From CBDUEF01 sp018063485 (GTDB lineage: Bacteria; Pseudomonadota; Alphaproteobacteria; Rhodobacterales; Rhodobacteraceae), in contig JBAOID010000042.1 in the NCBI GenBank assembly GCA_037045435.1, positions 1 through 35,229 of the forward strand: a stretch of DNA of 35,229 nt, in the 5' to 3' direction. Both the position numbers and the translations under genes were made by a program. Of this stretch, positions 8,673-16,339 are shown piece by piece (position 1 is the stretch's first letter; every line of letters begins with the position of its first letter). The notes beneath the pieces were generated by a model. The model did no database searches, was not told where the DNA came from, and saw only the letters and a program-made list of their open reading frames with translations.

Positions 8673-9477
8673 CCAGCAAGGTTTCGGTGCTGGCAAAGAA
8701 CATCGCCTGACTGACCGCCGAGCGCACCTGATCTTCGGAATAGGGTTTGGTGATCAGGAAGGCGGGTTCCGGCTTGTGACCTGTCAACAGCCGTTCCGGG
8801 AAGGCCGTGATGAAAATCACCGGAATTTCGTGAAATTGCCCGATAATGTCATTCACCGCATCAATGCCAGACGAATTGTCAGCAAGCTGAATATCGGCCA
8901 AAATCAGATCGGGCTTCACCGATTTTGCCAGTGCAACCGCCTCTTTGCGGGTTCGGGCGATGCCAGTCACCGAATGGCCCATTTCGCTGACAATCGCACC
9001 TATATCCATTGCGATGATTGCTTCATCCTCAATCACCATCACCCGGCCCGCAATCGCCAGTTCCATCTCATCTTGCGCCGTCGCGATCAGACCCTGCGCC
9101 TCGGCTGAGTCGATCTGCATGATGGTGGCCACTTCCGATGCCGTAAATCCCTCGATCGAATTCAAAAGCAGCGCCTCGCGCGAGTTTGGCGTAAGCTCGG
9201 CCATATGTCGCTGTGCGATGGCCGAAAGCCGTGTATCGGGCTGGCCCAACGGCGCACCCGCACTTGACCACACCAGATGAAAGGCGTGAAACAGCCCGAC
9301 GCGCGGGTCTTTGGCGACGGAAATCACCGATGTATCTTCAAGCAGGGCTTCCAGCGTCGCAGCCGCGAACCGATCACCGCTTTCCTGGCTTCCAGTCAGT
9401 GCGCGCGCATAGCGGCGCAGAAAGGGCAGCAACTGGCCGATGGTCGTTGCGACGTTGATTTCCTTGGTCTTCGGCAT
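8668..9477 (-). CDS. phyR: PhyR anti-anti-sigma response regulator
   Basis: 269 residues with the two-part layout diagnostic of PhyR. Residues about 1-140 are an ECF-sigma-like domain (TIGQLLPFLRRYARALTGS; region-4-like LTPNSREALLLNSIEGFTASEVATIM). Residues about 144-265 are a receiver with phospho-acceptor Asp195 (LILADIQLAD), Thr224 (FITAF) and Lys244 (ITKPY). When phosphorylated, PhyR binds NepR through the sigma-like domain and frees EcfG. It is divergent from nepR-ecfG, which is the usual arrangement, and shares a palindromic promoter with it. The 3' end runs into an 18-bp tandem repeat that copies the stop codon. Confidence 0.95.
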   Translation of the reverse strand: MPKTKEINVATTIGQLLPFLRRYARALTGSQESGDRFAAATLEALLEDTSVISVAKDPRVGLFHAFHLVWSSAGAPLGQPDTRLSAIAQRHMAELTPNSREALLLNSIEGFTASEVATIMQIDSAEAQGLIATAQDEMELAIAGRVMVIEDEAIIAMDIGAIVSEMGHSVTGIARTRKEAVALAKSVKPDLILADIQLADNSSGIDAVNDIIGQFHEIPVIFITAFPERLLTGHKPEPAFLITKPYSEDQVRSAVSQAMFFASTETLLA

Positions 9478-9519
9478 TTGTTCCCTCTTTGGTGCAGGAT
9501 GATCAATAATATCGTTTTC

Positions 9520-9557
9520 CTGGGAACCAAACGCCAGCGCGCGCGTTTGGTTCCCAG
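9520..9557. promoter_or_regulatory. Palindromic bidirectional EcfG promoter between phyR and nepR
   Basis: A perfect inverted repeat with 15-bp arms (9520-9534 and 9543-9557) and an 8-nt centre. Plus strand: GGAAC 9523-9527, 16-nt spacer, CGTT 9544-9547, directed at nepR-ecfG. Minus strand: GGAAC 9554-9550, 16-nt spacer, CGTT 9533-9530, directed at phyR. Both match the consensus exactly and occupy the same DNA. This predicts coupled positive autoregulation of both arms of the switch. Confidence 0.8.
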
Positions 9558-9572
9558 AAAAAATCGAATAGA

Positions 9573-9776
9573 ATGGTCGGGCAGCAAGATATGATGAGAA
9601 ACATGGCAGAAAATGACCCGAAGGCGAATTTGCGCGAACAGATCAACGAAAACCTGAAGCGTGTTTACGAAGATGTTGTAAATCAAGAGGTTCCAGATCG
9701 CTTCAAAGAGCTTCTCGACAAGCTGCGCGCCATTGAAAAGGCTGCCCATGAGAAGGCTGGGGGGGGCAAGACATGA
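9573..9776 (+). CDS. nepR: NepR anti-sigma factor
   Basis: 67 residues from this start, or 57-61 from in-frame ATGs at 9591, 9594 or 9603; no ribosome binding site decides between them. The core REQINENLKRVYEDVVNQEV followed by PDRFKELLDKLR is the NepR helical hairpin that sequesters EcfG and is itself captured by phosphorylated PhyR. It overlaps the ecfG start by 4 nt (ATGA), giving translational coupling, so inhibitor and sigma factor are made together. Position and size are typical of the alphaproteobacterial general stress module. Confidence 0.92.
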   Translation: MVGQQDMMRNMAENDPKANLREQINENLKRVYEDVVNQEVPDRFKELLDKLRAIEKAAHEKAGGGKT

Positions 9777-10336
9777 CAGTCACAGCACCTCCATCGGATC
9801 CGCGTGACCAACTTGTGGATTATCTGCCCTCAATGCGCGCATTTGCTCTCAGCCTGACACGCAATCTGGCCGCTGCCGATGATCTGGTGCAAGACACCAT
9901 CGTCAAGGCCTGGAGCAATATCGAGAAATATACCCCTGATACAAATCTTCAGGCCTGGTTGTTCACCATCCAGCGCAACACGTTTTATTCCAATCTGCGC
10001 AAACATCGCCGCGAAGTCCCCGACCCGGACGGGCTGCACGCGATGAGGCTGTCGGTCAAGCCCGATCATGACGGCAAACTGGCCTTTTCCGATTTCCGCC
10101 GCGCCTTTGATCAATTGTCTACCGAACACCGCGAGGTGCTTATCCTTGTGGGCGCCTCTGGATTTACCACCGAAGAAGCGGCCCAAATGATGGGCGTGGC
10201 CGCCGGCACCGTGAAAAGCCGCACCAACCGTGCCCGCAAACGTCTGGCCGAATTGATGGGCCTTGCCGTGGGCGAAAGCGCTGTGATCAGCAGTTTTGAA
10301 GGCGGCCCTGAAACGTCAGAGATGGACGCCGCATAA
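9773..10336 (+). CDS. ecfG: EcfG-family sigma factor of the general stress response
   Basis: 187 residues. Region 2 (about 18-85) includes LVDYLPSMRAFALSLTRNLA, AADDLVQDTIVKAW and the -10 recognition stretch TNLQAWLFTIQRNTFYSNLRK. Region 4 (about 115-170) carries the helix-turn-helix TTEEAAQMMGVAAGTVKSR. Sigma factors of this group direct RNA polymerase to GGAAC/CGTT promoters, and exact matches occur at five places in this window. The gene overlaps nepR by 4 nt, and its stop overlaps the start of the next kinase gene (TAATG), so the three form one operon with the kinase last. Confidence 0.95.
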   Translation: MTVTAPPSDPRDQLVDYLPSMRAFALSLTRNLAAADDLVQDTIVKAWSNIEKYTPDTNLQAWLFTIQRNTFYSNLRKHRREVPDPDGLHAMRLSVKPDHDGKLAFSDFRRAFDQLSTEHREVLILVGASGFTTEEAAQMMGVAAGTVKSRTNRARKRLAELMGLAVGESAVISSFEGGPETSEMDAA

Positions 10337-12142
10337 TGCGCGGCCTCGGTGCGCTGCAACGGCGTCCGTGGACGCAAAGGCTTGGTGTGCGCCTGGCTTC
10401 ACTGATGGCGGTTGCGTTGCTGCCATTGGGCATAATGGCCTATCTGCAAACCAGCAATCTGGCCCGCGAGGCGCAGGGGCGCAGCGAAGAGGCCCTTATG
10501 GGTGAAACCCTGCGCGCTGCTGCGGGTGAAATAAAGGTTATCAGCCAGGCGCAGGGAATGGTTGCGGCGCTTGCGTATGCTGTGCCTGATCTGGTGAATG
10601 ATATCGCCGCCTGTTCCGCTTTGATGAGCCAGACACTCAAAAGCTCGGAAGATGTGGGGCTGTTGTCCTTTGTGCCGATCAGCGGGTTGATGACCTGTTC
10701 GTCAAATGGCCAAAGTTTCGACTATTCCGAGATTCCCCTTTTCAAGTCGATCATCTCGTCCCGCACGCCAAGTTTTACGATGTCACAACTGGGCCCGGTT
10801 CTGGGCACTTCGGTGTTGGGCGTGATCCATCCCGTTTTTTCGCACGATGGTTCCTATATCGGATACGCCAGCGCCTGGCTGCCCCACACCAAACTTCGCG
10901 TCCTGCAGGAGTCTTGGCGACCTTCAAACCGAGAGCACTCCAGACAGGCTTGTCGAGTTCTGGAGTTTCAACAAGGACGGTGATTTGCTCACTGCCAGCA
11001 TGGATATTGATGCCGTCCAGAAATTCCTGCCCGAGGGAAAACCGCTTGCCTCCTTTGCCGTCAATCAGGCACAGGTTTTCACAACCCGTTCAAACGTCGG
11101 GGCAAAAACGACCTATGCAGTTATGCCGGTGGTGGCGGATCAGCTTTATATCATGTCGAGTTGGAACAATCCCGGCGGCTCCTCAGGTTTCAGCAACTTT
11201 CTGGGGCCAACGTGGTTTCCAATCCTGTTGTGGGTGGCAGGTTTGGGAACGTCGATCTGGGCCGCTGAAATTCTGGTGGTTCGCCATGTACGCGCCCTGA
11301 ACCGCTCGATTTCGAGCTTTGCGCGCGGACAAAGGCACAGGCTGGAACTTGACCTGTCAGCCGCGCCGCTGGAGTTGCACGAGATGGCCAAAGCCTATGC
11401 CACCATGACCGACGACATCACCCGCAACGAGGCCAACCTTGAGGATAACGTCCACCAGAAAGAGGTTTTGCTGCGCGAGGTGCATCATCGCGTGAAGAAC
11501 AACCTGCAACTGATCGCCTCGATCATGAACATGCAGATACGCCAGGCCCGCACACCCGAAGCCCGCGGGCTGTTGAAGGGCTTGCAGGATCGGATCATAA
11601 GTCTGGCCACGATCCACCGTGGGCTTTATCAGACAACCGGTCTTACCGACATTCATGCCAATGAGCTTTTGGCCGATATCACCCGCCAAACCGTCAACAT
11701 GGCCACCGGTCCGGGGCGGCAAATCAACGTCAGCACCGAATTTGACGATATCCGCCTGACACCTGATCAGGCGGTGCCCTTATCGCTGTTTCTGACCGAG
11801 GCGTTAACGAATGCCCTGAAATACGCACGCAGCCCCGATGGATCTGCCCCGCTGCTGCATGTGGCGTTGAAGCGCCAGAGTGATGGCCATGCAGTGCTGA
11901 GCTTGATCAACAGCGCCGCGTCAAAGCCCGAAATGGCCGATCCTGATACCTTGAACACCAGCACCGGCCTCGGCGCACAATTGTTGGTTGCGTTCTCGCA
12001 ACAGATCGGCGGCACACTCAGTCAGGAACAGATCGGTGACAGCTATCATCTACGCATAACTTTCGTGATTGCTGATCTTGTCGAAGCCGAAAACCGGCTT
12101 GCGGCAATCGACGAAACCAGTGACGCAGCCCCCGCGATATGA
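10336..12142 (+). CDS. PhyK-like HisKA_2 sensor histidine kinase (one frameshift near 10908)
   Basis: About 602 residues after correction. An N-terminal membrane helix (about 17-37), a periplasmic sensing region of about 240 residues, a second helix (WFPILLWVAGLGTSIWAAE) and a HAMP-like linker precede a HisKA_2 domain with the phospho-His motif REVHHRVKNNLQLIASIMNM and a HATPase (LFLTEALTNALKYA). Kinases of this HWE/HisKA_2 type are the usual partners that phosphorylate PhyR. It overlaps ecfG by one base, which supports that role. The frame changes near 10908; the total length has one extra base, so a single insertion (probably a sequencing error) explains it. Confidence 0.85.
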
Positions 12143-12177
12143 CTGGACCCCATCGGGTCTTTTCGCCCTGCCCCAAC

Positions 12178-12225
12178 CTTTGCACCGATCTTTGCCCCGA
12201 TCCTTGCCCTGAACTCTTGCAACCA
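12178..12225. repeat. Imperfect 12-bp tandem repeat
   Basis: Three to four imperfect 12-bp units (CTTTGCACCGAT, CTTTGCCCCGAT, CCTTGCCCTGAA) lie between the kinase stop and the csbD promoter. Function unknown. Confidence 0.45.
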
Positions 12226-12269
12226 CGGCAACTCTTGCGCTGCAAACCCGCCAGTTTGGACAATGGCTT

Positions 12270-12294
12270 GGAACCATCCCCTCGCCTGCGCGTT
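12270..12294 (+). promoter_or_regulatory. EcfG-type promoter of csbD
   Basis: GGAAC (12270-12274), a 16-nt spacer and CGTT (12291-12294, followed by TT) exactly match the EcfG consensus, 52 nt before the csbD start. It supports csbD as a separate transcript within the stress island. Confidence 0.7.
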
Positions 12295-12345
12295 TTACTG
12301 GTATGGAAGGCCTGCACAGGGCGGGTCATTTGCAAGGGCAATGAC

Positions 12346-12543
12346 ATGAACATGGATCAGATCGAAGGCAAATGGAAACAGATCAAAGGTGCCGCCAAAG
12401 AGAAATGGGGCGAACTTACCGATGATGACCTCGACCGCATTGACGGCAAACGCGACCAACTGATCGGCAAAGTCCAAGAGCGCTATGGCCATGCCAAAGC
12501 GGCGGCGGAAAAGGAAGTGGACGACTGGCTGTCGAAAATCTGA
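12346..12543 (+). CDS. CsbD-family stress protein
   Basis: 65 residues. The start MNMDQIEGKWKQIKGAAKEK and the later DRIDGKRDQLIGKVQERYG are the CsbD-family signature (small, helical, highly charged soluble proteins induced by general stress; molecular function unknown). The ATG at 12346 is chosen because the family motif begins at once; longer frames upstream cross the promoter. It ends just before a dispersed repeat and a bidirectional terminator. The exact EcfG promoter upstream fits its expected stress induction. Confidence 0.88.
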   Translation: MNMDQIEGKWKQIKGAAKEKWGELTDDDLDRIDGKRDQLIGKVQERYGHAKAAAEKEVDDWLSKI

Positions 12544-12567
12544 CCCAGCACTGCCGAATGAAAAAGC

Positions 12568-12672
12568 GCGTTGCGTTGAATTGACTTCGCCTCGCAATCC
12601 GAACGCGTTTGCAAGGGCAATCGCCGCCTCGCGTTGCGAGATGAATAACCTGTATCTGATTGAACGCAACGC
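12568..12672 (-). repeat. Dispersed palindromic repeat, copy B (with terminal inverted repeats)
   Basis: An element of about 105 bp bounded by a perfect 10-bp inverted repeat, GCGTTGCGTT (12568-12577) and AACGCAACGC (12663-12672). An inner inverted pair, CTCGCAA (12591-12597) and TTGCGAG (12634-12640), is nested in it. Its reverse complement matches copy A at 7877-7963 over about 80 bp. It has no transposase gene and looks like a REP- or MITE-like element. Confidence 0.65.
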
Positions 12673-12681
12673 CTCTAAAAG

Positions 12682-12703
12682 GCGCCCCGGATCGCCGGGG
12701 CGC
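12682..12703. terminator. Bidirectional terminator between csbD and the convergent membrane operon
   Basis: A 9-bp hairpin (GCGCCCCGG / CCGGGGCGC, loop ATCG) is followed by TCTTTT on the plus strand and by CTTTTA on the minus strand. It separates the convergent csbD and YqjD/E-like transcripts. Confidence 0.75.
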
Positions 12704-12728
12704 TCTTTTCATAGCGAATTGTGGCGTT

Positions 12729-13295
12729 TCAGCGCTGCGCGCGTGCCGCTTTGATCTGCGCAATGATCGCATCAGAGGCGTCCACGACAGCACGCGATGC
12801 CGCATCTATCTTGGTTTCAGCATCTTTTTGCATTTCCGAAATGAGATCATCCCCCAAGCGGCGCGCCACTTGCCCGCCCAATGCAACAGCTCCCTCGGCC
12901 CCCTGCGCCAATTGCCGCCGCGTCCATCTACCTGACTTGCCGAAAATCGCATCCTCGCGCCGCGTGCGCGGCAGCAGCAGCGCCGCCGCAATCCCCAAGG
13001 CAAAGGCGGCGATACCCCGGCCCAATCGCGCATCAGTTGCAAGCGGAGCCCCGGGAATTGCAAGCACTGCGCCACCTTCATTTTCCCAAGCGGCAACAGC
13101 AGCGTCCGGCACAGCTTGCGGGCTCTTTGCTTTGCCAGAGCCAAGCCAACCGATCCCTGCCCCTATAAGCAAGCCAACCAGCGGGGCTGGCCCAAGGCTG
13201 CGGCCCAGATTGACATGGGCTCTCAGACCCGAAACCGCCTGCCCGATGGCCTGCGTTTCCGCTTCTATGGTGTCCTTCAACGCATCACGTTTCAT
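12729..13295 (-). CDS. Membrane-associated protein, third gene of a YqjD/YqjE-like operon
   Basis: 188 residues. The N-terminus (MKRDALKDTIEAETQAIGQA) is helical. Two short hydrophobic, Gly/Ala-rich segments at about 35-52 and 93-110 (GIAAFALGIAAALLLP) are probably membrane helices, and the C-terminal 70 residues form charged amphipathic helices. I cannot name the family; the layout recalls small inner-membrane stress proteins with DUF3618-like features. Its start overlaps the stop of the holin-like gene by 4 nt (ATGA), so it is the last gene of a coupled three-gene operon that has an EcfG promoter. Confidence 0.6.
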   Translation of the reverse strand: MKRDALKDTIEAETQAIGQAVSGLRAHVNLGRSLGPAPLVGLLIGAGIGWLGSGKAKSPQAVPDAAVAAWENEGGAVLAIPGAPLATDARLGRGIAAFALGIAAALLLPRTRREDAIFGKSGRWTRRQLAQGAEGAVALGGQVARRLGDDLISEMQKDAETKIDAASRAVVDASDAIIAQIKAARAQR

Positions 13296-13702
13296 TCCGT
13301 GTCTCCTTTCAGGAGCGCTTTGATAACACCGCGAAGATCACGGGATATCTCGGCAAGACGCCGCCGCGGCATTCCAACCGCGCGGCCAAGCAATCGCACC
13401 GCCCCCAAGACAAGAACGACCGCCAGCACCAGAAACGACGCCGCTGTCACAAGATATGCCACCCAAGGCACCAACCCCAGCGCAACAAGGCCCAGCGCCA
13501 TGGCGATGCCAAGCAATACCACCGTAACCAGGCCAAAAATCACCCCCGCACAGCATAGACCGACGGCCCAAAGGGCCGCCCTCCATGCTGCGCGCACTTC
13601 AAGACGGGTCAGCACCAACTCCGCCGCGACCAGACGCGAGATATGGCCGACGACTTGCGCCAACACCTTTCCAAGGTTGACAGATGCGGAGTTCGTATCC
13701 AT
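13292..13702 (-). CDS. Holin-superfamily-III / YqjE-like inner-membrane protein
   Basis: 136 residues with two long membrane helices: AALWAVGLCCAGVIFGLVTV (about 42-62) continuing into VVLLGIAMALGLVALG, and YLVTAASFLVLAVVLVLGAV (about 80-102). The basic tail reads RRRLAEISRDLRGVIKALL. The arrangement matches the Phage_holin_3_6 / YqjE family, which in most bacteria is chromosomal and not a lysis protein. The ATG overlaps the upstream stop (TGATG) and the stop overlaps the next start, so all three genes are translationally coupled. Probably part of an envelope stress response. Confidence 0.7.
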   Translation of the reverse strand: MDTNSASVNLGKVLAQVVGHISRLVAAELVLTRLEVRAAWRAALWAVGLCCAGVIFGLVTVVLLGIAMALGLVALGLVPWVAYLVTAASFLVLAVVLVLGAVRLLGRAVGMPRRRLAEISRDLRGVIKALLKGDTE

Positions 13703-14169
13703 CAGCCTTTCGCTTTGTCCGCCGTTTTCTTGGGCGTTACACGCTTTGCAGGCGATTTGGCAGCGGCAGGCCTGGGGATGCGGGGTTTGATATCTGGTCT
13801 GTCCGCCGCCGCCTCCGCCACCGGATCCGCACGCAAAAAGCGTGTCAGCGCAAAGCCCACTAGGGCAAGGCCCGCCACGACCAGCGCAGGATTGTCTTTG
13901 GCAAAGGTCTTGGCGCGTGACGCCAGATCACCAGCCGATGACCCGCGCAAACTGGCCGAAACCTGCGCCACGCCATCAGCGACGGCTTCCTTGGCCCATT
14001 CAGCCTTGCGCTGCACCTCGGTTGCGGCCACCTCTGCCACTTCTTTGGCCTTCTCGGTCGCGGTGGCCATGGTGTCTTTGGCCTGCGCAGCCAGATCTTC
14101 TACGGCGGAAATGCTATTGCGACGAAGCGTTGCAGCGGTTTCAGAAATCTCACGATTGATATTGGTCAT
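13702..14169 (-). CDS. YqjD/ElaB (DUF883)-like membrane-anchored protein
   Basis: 155 residues. Residues about 1-85 are a long Ala/Glu/Lys-rich helix (ISAVEDLAAQAKDTMATATE). One C-terminal membrane helix follows (NPALVVAGLALVGFALTRFL, about 99-118), then a Lys/Ala/Pro-rich tail. This is the YqjD/ElaB layout, tail-anchored proteins that can bind ribosomes in stationary phase in E. coli. The start at 14169 (MTNINREISETAATL) is preferred to the open frame reaching 14223 because the family helix begins there. An exact EcfG promoter on the minus strand lies 126 nt upstream, making it the first gene of the operon. Confidence 0.7.
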   Translation of the reverse strand: MTNINREISETAATLRRNSISAVEDLAAQAKDTMATATEKAKEVAEVAATEVQRKAEWAKEAVADGVAQVSASLRGSSAGDLASRAKTFAKDNPALVVAGLALVGFALTRFLRADPVAEAAADRPDIKPRIPRPAAAKSPAKRVTPKKTADKAKG

Positions 14170-14294
14170 GATCGTCTCCGTTTTCGATCTTGAGGAAAAG
14201 TCTGTGGTCGAATTTGGCAACATTTCCGCGTTTCATCGACGGCACCTGCCACCATATCACCGCGCAGCACTTTGGCTGGTCCGGTTGCTGAACA

Positions 14295-14319
14295 AACGCT
14301 GTGATTGTGTTTTGGTTCC
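14295..14319 (-). promoter_or_regulatory. EcfG-type promoter of the YqjD/E-like operon
   Basis: On the minus strand, GGAAC (14319-14315), a 16-nt spacer and CGTT (14298-14295) match the EcfG consensus exactly. It points at the three genes 14169-12729. Confidence 0.68.
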
Positions 14320-14362
14320 GTCTTTTCAGCGCAAATGCCTTTCACCAATTCCGCCCCGGCAG

Positions 14363-14388
14363 GGAACCGATCAGGCTCCAGTGGTGTT
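14363..14388 (+). promoter_or_regulatory. Weak EcfG-like promoter candidate before the DUF1328 gene
   Basis: GGAAC (14363-14367), a 17-nt spacer and TGTT. The -10 has one mismatch. A site of the same form, GGAAC-N17-TGTT, occurs on the minus strand at 15925-15900 upstream of the AI-2E gene. Suggestive only. Confidence 0.3.
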
Positions 14389-14423
14389 TGTTTCGTATCA
14401 ATACCGCAACACAGGAGACTATC

Positions 14424-14597
14424 ATGCTTGGCTGGGCTTTGACATTCCTTATCATCGCGTTGATCGCGGCCGCACTTGGCTTTGGCGGCATTGCCGGCAC
14501 GTCTGCCGGGATCGCGCAAATCCTGTTCTTTGTCTTTATCGTCCTGTTCGTCCTGGCGATGGTCGCGCGTGCCCTTCGCGGCCAACCACCGGTTTGA
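14424..14597 (+). CDS. DUF1328-family small membrane protein
   Basis: 57 residues, almost entirely two membrane helices: MLGWALTFLIIALIAAALGF and IAQILFFVFIVLFVLAMVAR, joined by the Gly-rich GIAGTSAGIA turn. That sequence pattern is the DUF1328 (YtjA-like) family, whose function is unknown. A CAGGAG ribosome binding site sits 7 nt before the ATG. A strong terminator follows, so it is a single-gene unit. It lies in the stress island between two EcfG-linked transcripts. Confidence 0.85.
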   Translation: MLGWALTFLIIALIAAALGFGGIAGTSAGIAQILFFVFIVLFVLAMVARALRGQPPV

Positions 14598-14637
14598 AAA
14601 CGGACAGGAAGACGAAGACAATCGAAATCACCAGAAC

Positions 14638-14668
14638 GCCCCGGCCATGTCAGCCGGGGCTTTTGCTT
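14638..14668 (+). terminator. Rho-independent terminator after the DUF1328 gene
   Basis: Perfect 8-bp hairpin GCCCCGGC / GCCGGGGC with a 7-nt loop, followed by TTTTGCTT. It lies 40 nt past the DUF1328 stop and faces the convergent AI-2E gene. Confidence 0.8.
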
Positions 14669-14699
14669 CTGGATCGTTAACTCTCCCAAAACATGGGCG

Positions 14700-15842
14700 T
14701 TACGACACGGCTTTGCTCGATGTGTCGTCGGGCGTGGGCTGTGGCTCGGCAGGCGGATCGTCCTCGCTCAGAACCGGCGGGGCCTCACCCGAGAGGAAAT
14801 TGCCGAACTTGAACAACGATGGCACATGATCGGCAATCACGCCCATCACCACCAGCAGCGGCACCGCCACGACCATCCCCACGATCGACCACAGATAAGC
14901 CCCCAGCGCGATAGCGGTGAACACAACCACCGGGTTCATCTGCAACCTGCGCGAGACATAGATCGGTGTGATGAATTGCCCTTCCACCGCCGTCAAAGCC
15001 AGATATGCCCCCCCAACCAGAAGCGGGAACCCAACGCCGGGAAAGCCCATCAGTGCCACAAAGGTTGCTATTGCTGCCCCGGCAATGGCACCAATATAGG
15101 GCACAAAATTGAACAGAAATCCGATCAGGCCGAACAGGGCCGGGCTGGGCATCCCCAGCGCCCACATCGCAAGACCAATCGCCAATCCCAAACCGGCATT
15201 GATGAGTGTGATGGTGCCCAGATATTGCCCAAGACTGTCTTCAATATTTCTTAACGCTTTATAAGCCGCGCGCTTGTCACCAATCGTATCAAAACTCTGC
15301 ACGATCTTCAGGTAAAGCAGATCACCGCACAAGATCAGAAAGAACAAAAGACAAAGCACAAAGAACACTTGCCCCAGCACCTCGGGCATCGAGGTGACAA
15401 GCGCGATAAACGCAGAACTGCCCACCAGCGCGCTTTCCGGATCAACGGTGCCGCGAAAGCTGGCCAGCGCTGCATCGAGGATCGAAAAAGACCCGCGCAG
15501 CCCCTCAACCTTGTCTTGCAACCGGCCTGAAATCTCGGGGATCTTGCCCAGCAAGGTGGTAGCGGGTGCGGCAATAGACACCAGGATAATCACCATGACC
15601 ACGCCCAGCCCGAACACGATCACCCCAGCAACAAGAGCGGCCGGTGCGCCCCGCCGAGCCAACGCACGTCGCAGGCGGGCAAAGACAAAAAACAACAAGA
15701 ATGCCAGCGTCACCGGAATCAGGAAACTGCCTGCAATCGACATGGTCGCAAGCATCAGGATCAGAGCAATGATCACAACGGCTTTCGAACTGGGCTGTTG
15801 AAGTCTTGTATCGGCGGGAAACGAGTATTGACTGGGTGACAT
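14700..15842 (-). CDS. AI-2E family transporter (PerM/TqsA-like)
   Basis: 380 residues from the ATG at 15842. A cytoplasmic N-terminus precedes paired helices (AVVIIALILMLATMSIAGSF and VTLAFLLFFVFARL), a soluble domain (about 110-150), and a helical C-terminal half with the conserved LFNFVPYIGAIAGAAIA and the EGQFITPIYVSRRLQMNPV motif of the family. The tail is acidic and Pro-rich. The frame is open to 16016, but the upstream residues look non-coding. Family members export autoinducer-2 or act as Na+/H+ antiporters; the substrate here is unknown. It closes the stress island and converges on the DUF1328 gene. Confidence 0.87.
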   Translation of the reverse strand: MSPSQYSFPADTRLQQPSSKAVVIIALILMLATMSIAGSFLIPVTLAFLLFFVFARLRRALARRGAPAALVAGVIVFGLGVVMVIILVSIAAPATTLLGKIPEISGRLQDKVEGLRGSFSILDAALASFRGTVDPESALVGSSAFIALVTSMPEVLGQVFFVLCLLFFLILCGDLLYLKIVQSFDTIGDKRAAYKALRNIEDSLGQYLGTITLINAGLGLAIGLAMWALGMPSPALFGLIGFLFNFVPYIGAIAGAAIATFVALMGFPGVGFPLLVGGAYLALTAVEGQFITPIYVSRRLQMNPVVVFTAIALGAYLWSIVGMVVAVPLLVVMGVIADHVPSLFKFGNFLSGEAPPVLSEDDPPAEPQPTPDDTSSKAVS

Positions 15843-16339
15843 GCGATTTTCCAACTCCAAAATCCGGCAACGCGTCTTCAGAGTCCCGCGCCCGATGCGA
15901 ACAGTTGCGGCAGAGAAATGGTTCCCCATTTGCGCGCGCATCTGCCAAGAAATCTGCCCGCTCGAAAGGCAGAAACCATCCATGGTTTCTGTTCGTGCTG
16001 CTGTTATGGCGCCCATGCCTGTCGGGCTCGGGCCATTGTGGTGGCCACGGCTTCGAGCGCTGGTCTGGGCAAGCTAACGGCTCTCTGCACAATCATCACC
16101 GATATACAGATAGCCGCCGCCCTTGCGGCCATCGTCGCTTGGTCAAGCCTCACACCCGGCGAGAACCAAAGCGCAGTGCAGTATTGATCTGACCTTCCAT
16201 ATCCAACTCCTGGATTGCCCAGGCCAAAGCCAGAAAGCCAGGGCGGCCAGAAAACCAGGGCCGATCGCGTCAAGACCAGCTGTCGTATGGTGGATCTTGC
16301 TGCACTTTGGCCGCTGCGCCCGCCTTGATCGCGCGACTG
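15843..16339. other. Stretch without a recognised gene
   Basis: Several overlapping frames occur on both strands, but none resembles a family I know. The minus-strand frames may include the frameshifted end of the small protein at 16340-16567, closing at a TGA at 16271-16273. A weak GGAAC-N17-TGTT on the minus strand (15925-15900) could serve the AI-2E gene. Confidence 0.4.

Noticed and set aside
13292..13702. Prophage lysis cassette, suggested by the holin-like protein
   Set aside because: No other phage gene is nearby, the neighbours are YqjD-like membrane proteins, and an EcfG promoter lies upstream. This holin family is usually chromosomal.
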